Below are positions 9,417 to 19,293 of a DNA stretch of 64,000 nucleotides, in pieces. This DNA is from Paeniglutamicibacter sulfureus (GTDB lineage Bacteria > Actinomycetota > Actinomycetes > Actinomycetales > Micrococcaceae). Under the pieces are notes generated by a model. That model saw only the letters and a program-made list of their open reading frames with translations, had not been told where the DNA came from and did not search any database. The stretch is taken from assembly GCF_039535115.1 (NCBI RefSeq), contig NZ_BAAAWO010000001.1, positions 992,001 to 1,056,000 on the forward strand, given 5' to 3'. Within the stretch, counting starts at the first letter, position 1. Each line of letters starts with the position of its first letter. The translations under genes were made by a program, and so were the position numbers.

Positions 9417-10265
9417 TCAGATCAGTCCCAGCTCGGCGAAGGCGGCGGCGATCCCGTCGCGGCTGGGCGGGAGCGCAGTGCGGTCGGCCAGGACCAGCAG
9501 CCCGGGATGCGATCCCTCGATGGCCACGCCGAGCCCCGCGTAGGCGATCATTTCCAAATCGTTTTCCCCGTCGCCGAAGGCGATGGTGTCAGCCCTGTCA
9601 ATACCCAGGCGTTCAATCGCCACGGCGACGCCGTCGGCCTTGGAAATCCCGCGCCGGAACAGCTCCCCGGTATGGCGGCCCTCGTCGGCGATGGAGTTTT
9701 CGACCACTGCCACGTCCGCCCCGATCTCCGCGGCAATGCTGCCCACCGAAACCGGGGCCTCGAACACGGAAATCTTTGCGAAGGAGGGATCTGCCGGGAT
9801 GGTGGTCAGGGAACCCAGGATGGCCGAGGAACCGGTCTTCCGGCCATCGGGGCGCTGGCTGAAGTGCGATTCGATGATTTCCCTCAGGCGTGGTTCGGCA
9901 GATGCACGGACGTGGAGTGCCTCCGGGGATTCAAGGACATAGATGGCATCGTGCACATCGAGGGCGGCAAGGGTCCGGGCCGCCATTTCTGCGGGGAACC
10001 GCCGGTCCATGAGCACCTCGCCGTCCACCTCGACGTAGGCGCCGGCACTGGCCACCAGTCCGTCGAATCCGGCTTCGAGGATGTGCTCGGGGAGCATGGC
10101 AACCGGCCGGCCGGTACACAGCAAGACCTTGTGACCGGCTGTCCGGGCAGCCCGGACGGCCCGGGCATGGGACTGGGGAACCACCCCGTAATCCGCATAG
10201 GTGCCGTCGACGTCAAGGAAGACGGCATGGATGGTCTTGGTGGGCGCGTGCGGTTCGGCGTGCAT
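9417..10265 (-). CDS. Cof-type HAD hydrolase
   Basis: Haloacid-dehalogenase-superfamily phosphatase of 282 residues. Motif I is FLDVDGT (nucleophile Asp), motif II is near LLCTGR, and motif IV is GDGENDLEM. A large cap between them places it in the Cof/sugar-phosphatase group. The ATG was chosen because the sequence before it is not protein-like. It follows a glycosyltransferase and a debranching-type enzyme on the same strand, so a sugar phosphate is a plausible but unproven substrate. Confidence 0.88.
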   Translation of the reverse strand: MHAEPHAPTKTIHAVFLDVDGTYADYGVVPQSHARAVRAARTAGHKVLLCTGRPVAMLPEHILEAGFDGLVASAGAYVEVDGEVLMDRRFPAEMAARTLAALDVHDAIYVLESPEALHVRASAEPRLREIIESHFSQRPDGRKTGSSAILGSLTTIPADPSFAKISVFEAPVSVGSIAAEIGADVAVVENSIADEGRHTGELFRRGISKADGVAVAIERLGIDRADTIAFGDGENDLEMIAYAGLGVAIEGSHPGLLVLADRTALPPSRDGIAAAFAELGLI

Positions 10266-10353
10266 AGTCACGGAGTCTACCGGCGCGCGATGACGCTGTC
10301 GCATCCGGGCCACCGGGATGACGCCGGTCCCCCACGTCGCCCGGCCGTTTCCG

Positions 10354-11397
10354 CTAGACCGGCACGGGACAGGGATCGGGCTCCCGGGCCAGGCACCTCT
10401 CATAGAAGTCCACGTGCTCGAGCGCCATCCGCCTTGCACTGAATATTGTTTCCGTCGAGGCGCGACAGTCCTCCCGCTTCAGGTGGGCGCATTCGGGCAG
10501 TGCCGCTGCGAGTGCCCGGGGTGTGTCCCTGATGAATCCGGTGACTCCGTCGTCAACGATCTCCGGGGCGGAGCCGCGGGAAGTGCACAGCACCGGGGTG
10601 CCTGTGGCCATGGCCTCGATCATGACCATGCCAAAGGGCTCGGCCCACTGGAGGGGGTTCAACAGGGCCAGGGATTCCCCGAGCAGCCGGAACTTTTCCC
10701 CGGCCCGCAATTCCCCAACGTATTCGATGTCCCCTCCCAACTTCGGGCGGATCACCTGGGTGAAATATTCGTGTTCCCCGGTGCTGGCCATCTTCGCCGC
10801 GATCCGCAACGGCACCCCGGACCTCCTGGCCACCTCAATGGCCGTGAGCACGCCCTTGTTCGGGTGCATCCGGCCCAGGAAGCAGGCATAGCCGCCGCTG
10901 CCGGTGCCAAGGGGAATGCTGTCCGCATCGATGCCGTGGTGGATCACCCGGCAGATGTCCACCCCCCGCGCGCTGGTGGCCTGGTGCCTGGAGATGGCCA
11001 GCAGCGAGGCGTGCCCGGCGATCGCGCGATAGATCGGCAAGGTGAGGGCGTCCATGGGATTGTGGGCGGTGGACACCACGGGGATCGCCCCGGACGCGCG
11101 CATCAACAGCGGACCGGCGAGCGTGTTGTCGTGGATGATCTCCATCCCGTCCAGCCGTCGATAGGCGTTGATGACATGCCGCAGCTCATCCTGGGTACGG
11201 CCCAGGTGCCGGGGATCCGGCGGAAAGCTGCCCGCTGCCAGGGCCACCGGGCTGGCGCTGCCCGAGGCGGCTGCCAGCAGCACCTCGTGGCCCAGTGCCG
11301 CCAGCCCGCGGGCCAGCACATCGATGACGGTTTCGGTGCCGCCGTAGCCCTCCGGCGGCACGGTGAGCCACGGAGAGGCAATGATCCCGATACGCAC
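10354..11397 (-). CDS. GT4-family glycosyltransferase
   Basis: Retaining GT-B glycosyltransferase of 347 residues. The N-terminal domain carries the glycine-rich acceptor loop (PPEGYGGTETV). The C-terminal domain has FLGRMHPNKGV and the EX7E-type donor site PFGMVMIEAMATGTPVL. The GTG start has GGAGG 6 nt upstream. It begins 20 bp after the debranching-type gene, so the two are almost surely co-transcribed. Donor and acceptor are not evident. The pairing suggests glucan or glycoside metabolism. Confidence 0.88.
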   Translation of the reverse strand: MRIGIIASPWLTVPPEGYGGTETVIDVLARGLAALGHEVLLAAASGSASPVALAAGSFPPDPRHLGRTQDELRHVINAYRRLDGMEIIHDNTLAGPLLMRASGAIPVVSTAHNPMDALTLPIYRAIAGHASLLAISRHQATSARGVDICRVIHHGIDADSIPLGTGSGGYACFLGRMHPNKGVLTAIEVARRSGVPLRIAAKMASTGEHEYFTQVIRPKLGGDIEYVGELRAGEKFRLLGESLALLNPLQWAEPFGMVMIEAMATGTPVLCTSRGSAPEIVDDGVTGFIRDTPRALAAALPECAHLKREDCRASTETIFSARRMALEHVDFYERCLAREPDPCPVPV

Positions 11398-11417
11398 CTA
11401 TGGCCTCCGTCCCGGTT

Positions 11418-13574
11418 TCATGGGCGGGCCGCCGTGACATCGAGCATGTCGGCCAGCGGACCGCGCAGACCGTGCACCACTTCCAACCCTGCCGGCGCCC
11501 CCTCGATGCGGAACCGCGTGCCGTTGGCGGTGATGTTGATCTTGTCCTTGCCCACGGAGATGTTTCGCAGGTGCACCTCGCCCCATTCGGCCGGCAGCAC
11601 CGGGTCGATGAAGAGCTTCCCCTCGGTCAGGACCGGGTCGAAACGCAGCATGATCCGCAGCAGGTGCATGGGTGCCGCAGCCGCCCAGGCCTGCGGCGAG
11701 CAGGAGGTTGGGTAGGGCACGGGGACCGGATGGCTGCCGCGGTCCAGTCCGCAGAAGAGTTCCGGCAGCCTGCCGTTGAGGAATCCGGCCGCTTGCATCA
11801 GGGCCGTGGCGATGCGCTGGGATTCCTCGACAAAGCCATAGCGCATCAGGCCACCGGCTATCAGTGCGTTGTCGTGGGGCCACACCGAACCATTGTGGTA
11901 GCTGGCCGGGTTGTACGCCTTCATCTTGCTCGAGAGCGTCCGCACGCCCCAGCCGGTGAACATGTCCCGGGTCATCAGTGCCTTGGCCACCTGCGGGGCC
12001 AAGGCACTGTCAACGATCCCGCTCCACAGGCTGTGGCCCATGTTCGATGCGCATGAGTCCACCTGTCGCTGGTCGCCGTCAATGGCCAGGGCAAGGTAGC
12101 CGCGGTCGGAAAGCCAGAATTTTTCGTTGAAGGCTTCCTTGAGGCGTTGGGCCTTGGCCGCATACTTCAGCATCAATGTCGTGTCGTTGGATTGCTGGGC
12201 AATCAAGGCCCGCGCGAGGTAGGCGGTGTACACGTAGCCCTGCACCTCGCACAGGGCCAGGGGCGCCTCGGCAATGCTGCCGTCGGCGAAGGTGACGCCG
12301 TCCCAGGAATCCTTCCACCCCTGGTTGGCAAGGCCCGTGGGCGTCGAGCGCTGGTAGGTCAGGAAGCCGTGGGGATCCTTCGCGGTGGTGCGTTCGATCC
12401 AACCCAGGGCCTTGTCCATCGACGGCATCAAGCGCTCCAGGGTTTGCCCGCCCACGCCCCACCTGGTCATTTCCCCGGCCATCGTGACAAACAACGGCGT
12501 GGAGTCGACGGAGCCGAAGTAGGCCCCGGTGCCGCCGAGCTCCTTTGACGGCGAGGACCCCATGCGCACCTCGTGGAGGATCTTGCCCGGTTCTTCCTCG
12601 GTGGGTGGATTGGTTTCCCTGCCCTGGCGTTCGGCGAGGGTTTGTATGGTTCCCAGCGCCAGGGAGGGGTCGACGCTCAGCGACAGGAACGAGGCCAGCA
12701 GCGAATCCCGCCCGAAAAGCGCCATGAACCATGGGGCCCCCGCGGCAACCACCACCCGCTCCTCGTCTTCGGGGTCGAAGATGCGCAGCGATCCAAGGTC
12801 CCCGCGGCCGGTCTGCAGGGCTTCGCCCACCCCGCGGTCCTGTATTTCCGCCGTGGGAACGCGTTCCTTCCACGCCTGTTGGCGCATGGCCGGGAGATCG
12901 ACGGCGCCCGCTGCCTGGCCCATGGGGGCATCGTCCCCGGGGCCTTGGCCGTCGATGGACGGGTCCACGACCACCTCCGTCGACCACTCGCCCTGGGGCG
13001 CCAACACCATGTCGTACTCGAGGCCGCCGGCGGAAGGCATGGCATGTTCGTCCCGGATGCCAACGGCCAGCCGGTGCCCGCCAACGGTGCCGGTGAATTC
13101 AAGACCTCCGTGGCCGGTATGCGACAACGATCCGTTCGTGGAGCGGCGGATCCCCGCCTTGACGTCAAAGAGGTCCGCGAAGTCGGCTGCCACTTCCAGA
13201 AAGATCGTGGCGGCAAACTCGGCCTTCGAATAGTTGTGGATCACGATTCGTTCTTTCAGGCCGCCGTTGAGGCTTCGGTGGCGTTCCACCAGCACGTGGC
13301 TTTCATTCTCCAGGCTGCTTCCGGCCACCCGGCCGACGAACATGGCCTTGTAGGGTTCGATGGCGGTCCCCACCAGGGGCTCCATGTCCTTGCCGTTGAT
13401 CCGCAGCCGCCAGCCGGAGATGAAGCGGGTGTCGCGGAAGAAGAACCCATGCGGGCGGGTTCCGTCCATGTCGCCGTTGGCGGCCGCCAGGGCGAACGTC
13501 GTTCCGTGCAGGATGGTGACCGCCCCCGGTCCCGCCAGCTGGGCGCCAACCCCTGAGGTCCAGGCGCTCACCAT
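11418..13574 (-). CDS. Glycogen-debranching-type amylo-alpha-1,6-glucosidase
   Basis: Protein of 718 residues. It has an N-terminal glycogen-debranching beta-domain (TILHGTTFALAAANGD, FFFRDTRFISGWRL) and a C-terminal (alpha/alpha)6 toroid (FMALFGRDSLLASF, YNPASYHNGSVWPHDNALIAGG). The carboxylates in GRDS and WPHDN fit this clan. The frame is open 148 codons further upstream but is not protein-like, so the ATG next to VSAWTSG is taken as the start; another ATG lies 9 codons before it. It heads an operon with the GT4 gene. The substrate (glycogen, trehalose-like or other glucan) is not settled. Confidence 0.85.
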   Translation of the reverse strand: MVSAWTSGVGAQLAGPGAVTILHGTTFALAAANGDMDGTRPHGFFFRDTRFISGWRLRINGKDMEPLVGTAIEPYKAMFVGRVAGSSLENESHVLVERHRSLNGGLKERIVIHNYSKAEFAATIFLEVAADFADLFDVKAGIRRSTNGSLSHTGHGGLEFTGTVGGHRLAVGIRDEHAMPSAGGLEYDMVLAPQGEWSTEVVVDPSIDGQGPGDDAPMGQAAGAVDLPAMRQQAWKERVPTAEIQDRGVGEALQTGRGDLGSLRIFDPEDEERVVVAAGAPWFMALFGRDSLLASFLSLSVDPSLALGTIQTLAERQGRETNPPTEEEPGKILHEVRMGSSPSKELGGTGAYFGSVDSTPLFVTMAGEMTRWGVGGQTLERLMPSMDKALGWIERTTAKDPHGFLTYQRSTPTGLANQGWKDSWDGVTFADGSIAEAPLALCEVQGYVYTAYLARALIAQQSNDTTLMLKYAAKAQRLKEAFNEKFWLSDRGYLALAIDGDQRQVDSCASNMGHSLWSGIVDSALAPQVAKALMTRDMFTGWGVRTLSSKMKAYNPASYHNGSVWPHDNALIAGGLMRYGFVEESQRIATALMQAAGFLNGRLPELFCGLDRGSHPVPVPYPTSCSPQAWAAAAPMHLLRIMLRFDPVLTEGKLFIDPVLPAEWGEVHLRNISVGKDKINITANGTRFRIEGAPAGLEVVHGLRGPLADMLDVTAARP

Positions 13575-13977
13575 GATGGCGCGCCGCCGGATTCGGTGCA
13601 TGGCACAGGCGTGGGATATGACGGCGCGAAGAGGGCTGCACGGCGCGGGGCACCCGACGCTGGGCCCAATGTAGTGCTGTGGCGTGGATCTGGCATGATC
13701 AATTTCCGGCAATAGTGCATCTTGCGGCCCACTGCTTGACCACACTCCCCAGCATAGGCCGGTGCCCCTGCCGGAGGAACAGTTTCGATCCCCTCCTCCA
13801 CGGAGGTGTGCGGGCTGACGTCGGGATTCGGCGCGGCGAGGCCGCAATTTCCTTCCGCGCTCCGTGCCTTGGCCGTAGTGTGGAGAAAGGTTGCCGTCAC
13901 GAGTGCGCGGCCAGCATTCCCTCCGGTGCCCGGCTCGCCGGGACAAGTCCCACCCATGTCGAATCCGAGGAGCAATC
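13575..13977. other. Divergent promoter region
   Basis: About 400 bases between the divergent debranching gene and the unknown/FAD pair. Open frames here have no protein-like character. Promoters for both directions must lie here, but no clear -10/-35 was read. Confidence 0.4.
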
Positions 13978-14481
13978 ATGAATGATTTCCGGGGCGTCAG
14001 CCACCAGACCTTGTCCAACTACCTCAACGAGCACTTCCTGGGATCCGAGGGAGGCGTCAATGCCTTTCGCGCGGCTGCCGACACCTGGAAGGGAACCGCG
14101 CACGAGGCGGCGTTGCTCTCCCTCTGCCGACAGGTCATGGCGGATCGGGAGGACCTGCGGAGCCTCATCGACCGGCTGGGCTATGAGGGGCACCCGCTGA
14201 AGATCACCTTCACCCATGTGGTGCGCCTGGTGGGTCGGGTCAACCCGGTGAACCTGCTGCGTCGGCGGCAGGCCGGCCTGGCACAGGTCGAATTGGACGT
14301 GCTGACCGGGATGTTGAGCGCCAAGCTTGCCATGTGGGAAACCCTGCTCCTGGTGGCCACCAAGGATCCCCGCTTCGACGCCGCATTGCTGCGCGACCTG
14401 CAGGCCCGCGCCACCGACCAGATCAACCAGGTGCGCGGGATCATCGAGGCCACCTGGGAGGAACGCTTCTTCGCAGGATAG
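13978..14481 (+). CDS. Hypothetical all-helical protein (167 aa)
   Basis: Unrecognised cytosolic protein starting at an ATG with GAGGAG 5 nt upstream. Composition suggests a helical bundle, with several long amphipathic helices (EAALLSLCRQVMADREDLRSL, AKLAMWETLLLVATKD). It has no transmembrane segment or signal peptide. It ends 23 bp before the FAD oxidoreductase gene and is probably co-transcribed with it, which hints at an accessory role to that enzyme. Confidence 0.8.
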   Translation: MNDFRGVSHQTLSNYLNEHFLGSEGGVNAFRAAADTWKGTAHEAALLSLCRQVMADREDLRSLIDRLGYEGHPLKITFTHVVRLVGRVNPVNLLRRRQAGLAQVELDVLTGMLSAKLAMWETLLLVATKDPRFDAALLRDLQARATDQINQVRGIIEATWEERFFAG

Positions 14482-14504
14482 CCACCAGAAAGGAAGCCAC
14501 CACC

Positions 14505-15929
14505 ATGACACGAACCGCGATCGTCGTCGGCGCCGGTCCCAATGGCCTTGCCGCGGCCGCCCGGTTGGCCGAACACGGGGTTCAGGTGACCGTTTACGAG
14601 CAAGCGGGAAAGGTCGGCGGGGCCGCGCGTTCGGCCGACACGCTGGGTCCGGGCACCACTGTCGACCTGGGTGCTGCCGCCCACCCCTTCGGCGTGGGAA
14701 GCCCCGCCTTCTTGCATCTTGGCCTGGAGAGGCACGGGCTGCGCTGGCTACGCCACCGCTATCCGATGGCCCACCCGCTGGATAACGGACGCAGCGCCGT
14801 GCTGCATCCCGACCTCGAGACGACTGCGGCAGAGCTTGGCGTTGACGCGGCCGCATGGCGGACGCTGCACCGCGCGGTGGCAGGCCACCCGCTCGAATCC
14901 CTGGAAAACGCCACCGGACCGCTGTTGCGCATCCCGCCGCATCCATTGCTCATGGCCGGCTTCGGGGCGCGGGCACTGTGGCCCGCCGATGGCCTGGCGC
15001 GCCTGGCCTTCCGAACCGAGGCCGCACGGGCCCTGTTTGCGGGTTCGGCGGCCCACTCGATGCTTCCACTCAACCACGTGTTCACCTCAGGCTTCGCAGT
15101 GCTCTTCGGCGGGCTGGGCCAGTCGTTGGGTTGGCCGGTGGCACGGGGCGGAACCAACGCGATCATCCACGCGCTGGTGCAGCAGCTGGCCCTGGACAAC
15201 GTGGTCATCCACACCAACAGCCCGGTGGGCGACCTGCGCGAGCTGCCTGCCAGCGATGCAGTGTTGCTGGACTTGACACCGCGGCAGGTCCTGGAACTGG
15301 CAGGGACCGGGATCGGTGGACGCTACGCCTCCCACCTGCGACGCTGGAAGTACGGGCCGGGGGCCTTCAAGGTCGACTACCTGCTGGACGGGCCAGTCCC
15401 CTGGCGGGACGAACGCACATCGCACGCCGGGACAGTGCACGTGGGCGGTTCCCTGGCCGATGTGATTCAGGCCGAGCGGGATGTGGGCAGGGGCAAGGTT
15501 CCCGCGAGGCCCTTTGTCATGCTGGCCCAGCCTTCCGCGGCGGACGAATCCCGGGCGCCGGCGGGGCAACAAGTCATCTGGAGTTACGCCCACGTGCCAA
15601 ATGGCTGCGACGCCGACGTCGGGCCGCTGGTTGACCGCCAAATCGAGCGTTTTGCCCCGGGTTTCGGGGACCGGGTCATCGGACGGGTCGAGACTCCGCC
15701 GCGTGCTCTGGAGGACTGGAACCCGAACCTGGTGGGCGGGGACATCGGCGGCGGCTCGTTGCGGGGAACCCAGCAAGTGCTGCGTCCGGCGCCCACGTTG
15801 CGGCCCTACCATACAGGGGCACCCGGGCTCTACATCTGTTCGTCCTCGACTCCCCCGGGCGGTGGCGTGCACGGCATGGCCGGCTGGCATGCGGCCGATG
15901 CCGTGCTGCGGGATCTGGGCATCGGCTGA
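14505..15929 (+). CDS. FAD-dependent oxidoreductase, phytoene-desaturase-like
   Basis: Flavoprotein of 474 residues with an N-terminal Rossmann motif (VVGAGPNGLAAAARL), VYEQAGKVGGAAR, and a C-terminal FAD segment (GLYICSSSTPPGGGVHGMAG). This is the layout of the phytoene-dehydrogenase/amine-oxidase superfamily. ATG was chosen because the Rossmann strand begins right after it, with AAGGAAG upstream. No other carotenoid genes are nearby, so a carotenoid substrate is unsupported. It is convergent with the GAF-ANTAR gene. Confidence 0.85.
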   Translation: MTRTAIVVGAGPNGLAAAARLAEHGVQVTVYEQAGKVGGAARSADTLGPGTTVDLGAAAHPFGVGSPAFLHLGLERHGLRWLRHRYPMAHPLDNGRSAVLHPDLETTAAELGVDAAAWRTLHRAVAGHPLESLENATGPLLRIPPHPLLMAGFGARALWPADGLARLAFRTEAARALFAGSAAHSMLPLNHVFTSGFAVLFGGLGQSLGWPVARGGTNAIIHALVQQLALDNVVIHTNSPVGDLRELPASDAVLLDLTPRQVLELAGTGIGGRYASHLRRWKYGPGAFKVDYLLDGPVPWRDERTSHAGTVHVGGSLADVIQAERDVGRGKVPARPFVMLAQPSAADESRAPAGQQVIWSYAHVPNGCDADVGPLVDRQIERFAPGFGDRVIGRVETPPRALEDWNPNLVGGDIGGGSLRGTQQVLRPAPTLRPYHTGAPGLYICSSSTPPGGGVHGMAGWHAADAVLRDLGIG

Positions 15930-15975
15930 CGCATCCCCCTGGCCGTGGCCGTGGAACACTTACCGTCCCGGCGGC

Positions 15976-16692
15976 CTACGCATCAAAATGGGTGCCGATC
16001 GGCTGGTTGGTGGTGGAGGCGATGACCGCCTCCGCAACATGGCGCAGTTTGATGTTCCTGGAGCTGGAAGCCGACTTCAGGATCTCGACCGCCCGTTCCT
16101 GGCTGCACTTGTTCTGGCCCATGATGATGCCCACCGCCAGGTCAATGGTGGTTCGGGATTCCATGGCGAGCCTGAGGTTTTCTTCGTTGTCGCGGTGCCT
16201 GGCCAACCGAACGGCCAGGTTCAACAGTGCCGAGGCCTGCTCGGCGTAACCTTCCACCTGTGTCACGTCCTGTTGATCAAAGGCGTTCTTACTCATCGAG
16301 TAGATATTGATCGCAGCGGTGTCCTCGGAATCCAGGCTGAACGGAACGGCCAGCATGGATCGGACCCCTGCGGAGGAGATGGCCTCGAAGTACGCGGGCC
16401 AGCGGCCGTCTCGTTCAATGTCGTTGATCAGAATGGTCCGTTGCTCCTTGCACGCAGAGAGGCACGGTCCTTCGCCAAAGCTGTACTGGATCTCGTCGAG
16501 TTCCTGGGCCAAGGCGCTGTTGCTGGCCACCGTGCCCGCCCGCTTGTGCCGCCGCAGGGTAATGCCGCAATGGACCGGCTCTCCGGACTCGGACAAGGCC
16601 TGGGCACTGACATGTGTCAGCGCATTGAGAAATGATTCGAGATCATGGGTTTCAAGAAGGAGATCTCGCATGTATTCGTTTACGGCAATCAT
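15976..16692 (-). CDS. GAF and ANTAR domain regulator
   Basis: Protein of 238 residues. An N-terminal GAF sensor (about 20-160, LSESGEPVHCGITL to AVPFSLDSEDTAAINIYS) is followed by a C-terminal ANTAR RNA-binding domain (about 170-232, TIDLAVGIIMGQNKCSQERA). ANTAR proteins bind paired hairpins in mRNA leaders and prevent termination. The GAF ligand is unknown. It stands alone, facing a divergent small gene, and is convergent with the FAD gene. A direct target cannot be named. Confidence 0.92.
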   Translation of the reverse strand: MIAVNEYMRDLLLETHDLESFLNALTHVSAQALSESGEPVHCGITLRRHKRAGTVASNSALAQELDEIQYSFGEGPCLSACKEQRTILINDIERDGRWPAYFEAISSAGVRSMLAVPFSLDSEDTAAINIYSMSKNAFDQQDVTQVEGYAEQASALLNLAVRLARHRDNEENLRLAMESRTTIDLAVGIIMGQNKCSQERAVEILKSASSSRNIKLRHVAEAVIASTTNQPIGTHFDA

Positions 16693-17034
16693 CGTTCAAC
16701 CTTTCTAGCGGTGTCCCCCCACCGATCCAGGTTGAGGCTACCGCAGATTCAGAAAAGCACGGTACCAAACTGACGATCGTCTAAATCAGAGCGGGAATAA
16801 CGATCTGTTTTCCCGTCACCATCAATCTAAAGACTACTTCCATTTCCCCCACAAACAATAGCTTCCTCGGCCGAGGCACGTCATTGCAGACACCGGTGCC
16901 CACCCGTGGCAAGCGGAGAACGGACATTGGTCATTCCAGGTTGCTTTCCCGGGCCCGGGCGAGCCCCAAAATTCGTTGGTCCTGCGCGTTGCAAAAACCA
17001 AGACCGCACTGCCGAATCGGTCTACGCTTAATCC
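16693..17034. other. Gap upstream of the GAF-ANTAR gene
   Basis: About 340 bases between divergent genes. It is relatively AT-rich near 16760-16860 and should hold promoters. No gene or repeat seen. Confidence 0.4.
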
Positions 17035-17334
17035 ATGACACGGAACCTGGAACTGGATTGGATTGATTCGCTGACCGCGCACGTGACCAACCGAACCGGT
17101 AGCCCGGTGTTTGACGTTGATCTCCGCACCACGGGAAAAGTCACGGTGGAGGGGGAAGCGGACTGGAGCTTCTCGGCCGAGCAATTGCCGGACGGGGAAT
17201 TCATTGGCCTCAACCGGGTCAAGGACGACGTCGGTTGGGCAACCGCCCCACCCTTTCTGGAAATATCGTGGCGCAACGAGGACTCAACGGAGCAAAATTA
17301 CCGGCGCGTGCCGCTGCACCACGCAAAGGAATAG
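17035..17334 (+). CDS. Hypothetical protein (99 aa)
   Basis: Unrecognised small protein with good coding character: polar, beta-rich (SPVFDVDLRTTGKVTVEGE), and free of membrane segments. There is no Shine-Dalgarno before the ATG. The composition suggests a small beta-sandwich, but no family is claimed. Confidence 0.65.
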   Translation: MTRNLELDWIDSLTAHVTNRTGSPVFDVDLRTTGKVTVEGEADWSFSAEQLPDGEFIGLNRVKDDVGWATAPPFLEISWRNEDSTEQNYRRVPLHHAKE

Positions 17335-17463
17335 GGCCGCGGCGGCTACACGTCCGCACTGGATCGGTGCCAGCCATGGGCGGGGCGGGAACCTAGGAGG
17401 ATTCGGGCACAACTCCCGCCGGTTCCCTGCCATTCGTCCCGGGACTCGTCCGACAATGTGACA

Positions 17464-19293
17464 TCACGATCCGAAGAGTGCCTCTTCTTGCGAAGCGTAT
17501 TCGTCGAGCAGTCGCAGTGCCCTCTGCCCGGCTTTCCCTTCCTGGCCCAATGCCGCCCGCATGGTGGGCAACTTCTTGGCACCTTGCGGGAAGGGCGGCA
17601 GCAACGGCACCGAGGCATCGGTGTGGACATCGATGACCACCGGGCGGTCGGCCGACAACGCCTGGCTCCAGGCCCCGCCAAGATCCCCAGGATCCTTGAC
17701 CTCGATCCCCCGCATGCCCAGAAGTTCCGAGTAGCCTGCGAAGGGAAAATGTGGCAGATGCTGTGTGGCACCGTAGCGCGGATCCCCTTCTGTTTCCCGT
17801 TGTTCCCACGTCACTTCCGCAAGATCGCCGTTGTTCAGGACGCACACCACAAACCGGGGATCCGTCCAGTCCTTCCAGCGCGCGGCCACGGTGATGAGTT
17901 CCGCCACTCCGCTCATCTGCATGCCGCCGTCACCGGCCAGCACCACCACTGGCCGCTCCGGATTCAACAGCTTTGCTGCAAGCCCATACGGAACCCCGCA
18001 ACCCATCGAAGCCAATGTGCTGCAGAGGTGCGCTGGAACCGTCGGTGGCAGCACCAGCTGTCGGGCATACCAATATACGCAACTGCCCACGTCAAGAGCC
18101 ACCTGCGCGTCGTCGGGAAAGACCGCGGAGAGCTCGCTGAAAACCCGTTCGGGGTTGACCGGATCTGCCGCTGTCAGGGCACGCTGCCGCGACAGGTCCC
18201 GCCAGGCAGACACCCGTTCGCGGACTTCGGTGCGCCAGGGTTCCCGTTCACCTTGGTCAGGGGCAAGGCGCCCGGCTAGGGCCTGCAGCGTTTGCGCCGC
18301 ATCCCCCACGAGCGCCACCTCGACGGGGTAGCGATTGCCGGGCCGTTGGGCGGAAATGTCGATCTGCACTGCACGGGCGTTTCCCGGGGCCGGGTAGAAC
18401 TCGGTCCAGGGATCGTTTGATCCCACGATCAGCAGCGAATCGCAGCGCCCCAGCAGTGCAGCGCTGGCGGAAGTGCCAAGGTGACCCATGACACCGGCGG
18501 CGTTCGGCAGCGTTTCATCGACATATGGTTTGCCCAGCAGGCTCGTAACAACCGCGGCACCGAGCCGTTCGGCCATTCCGGCCACCTCGGTACGGGCATT
18601 GCGGGCCCCTTGGCCCACTAACATCACGATGCGCTTGCCGGATCGAAGCAGGTCTGCAGCCGCGTCCAACTCGGCATCCCGCGGCAGCACCTGCGGGGAC
18701 TCCCACACCGGTGCCGTGGCAATCTCGGCATGGTCACCCGATGGCTGCGACGCGGGCTGTTGCTGCACATTGTGGGGAATGATCACCACACACGGTGTGG
18801 ATGTGGCCAGGGCCGTGCGGAAGGCGCGGTCCAATACACCGGAAACCTGCTCAGGCGTGGAAATTTGTTCGCAATACCCGGCCACGTCCTTGAAAAGCGC
18901 GGGGAGGTCGATTTCCTGTTGATACCCGGATCCCAGCGCCTTGAGGTCCTGCTGTCCGACGATGGCAACCACCGGAATGCCATCGAGCTTTGCGTCGTAG
19001 AGTCCGTTGAGCAAGTGGACTGCGCCGGGTCCCTGGGTGGAAACCATGACCCCGATGCCCGGCCCTCCGTCGAAATCGGCACCATACTGGCCCACCCCGT
19101 ATTTGGAATGTGCCACGGCCATGAATGCGGCATTTTCCTCGTGGCGTGCCTGGACAAATTCGGGAGCGTTGTCATGACGGCGCAGCGCCCCCAGGAAGGT
19201 ATTGATCCCGTCCCCGCTGTAGCCAAAGATTCGCCTGACGCCCCAGGCATTGAGCCTGTCAACCATCTCATCTGCCACCAGTCGTTCAGCCAT
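17464..19293 (-). CDS. Thiamine-pyrophosphate-dependent enzyme, pyruvate-oxidase-like
   Basis: Three-domain ThDP enzyme of 609 residues. The N-terminal PYR domain carries the catalytic Glu region (QARHEENAAFMA) and STQGPGAVHLLNGLYDA. The middle domain has LIVGSNDPWTEF. The C-terminal PP domain has the GDGGMQMSGVAE(x)nN cofactor motif, ending at VLNNGDL. The pattern fits the PoxB/acetolactate-synthase-like group of actinobacterial ThDP-requiring proteins. The exact 2-keto acid is uncertain. The second of two close ATGs is chosen for its 7-nt spacing from AGGAGG. It is not the biosynthetic acetolactate synthase, which is encoded at 21196-23073. Confidence 0.85.
   Translation of the reverse strand: MAERLVADEMVDRLNAWGVRRIFGYSGDGINTFLGALRRHDNAPEFVQARHEENAAFMAVAHSKYGVGQYGADFDGGPGIGVMVSTQGPGAVHLLNGLYDAKLDGIPVVAIVGQQDLKALGSGYQQEIDLPALFKDVAGYCEQISTPEQVSGVLDRAFRTALATSTPCVVIIPHNVQQQPASQPSGDHAEIATAPVWESPQVLPRDAELDAAADLLRSGKRIVMLVGQGARNARTEVAGMAERLGAAVVTSLLGKPYVDETLPNAAGVMGHLGTSASAALLGRCDSLLIVGSNDPWTEFYPAPGNARAVQIDISAQRPGNRYPVEVALVGDAAQTLQALAGRLAPDQGEREPWRTEVRERVSAWRDLSRQRALTAADPVNPERVFSELSAVFPDDAQVALDVGSCVYWYARQLVLPPTVPAHLCSTLASMGCGVPYGLAAKLLNPERPVVVLAGDGGMQMSGVAELITVAARWKDWTDPRFVVCVLNNGDLAEVTWEQRETEGDPRYGATQHLPHFPFAGYSELLGMRGIEVKDPGDLGGAWSQALSADRPVVIDVHTDASVPLLPPFPQGAKKLPTMRAALGQEGKAGQRALRLLDEYASQEEALFGS

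Noticed and set aside
17464..19293. Second acetolactate synthase
   Set aside because: Sequence pattern and lack of a small subunit fit the pyruvate-oxidase-like group better; ilvB is present elsewhere in the window.
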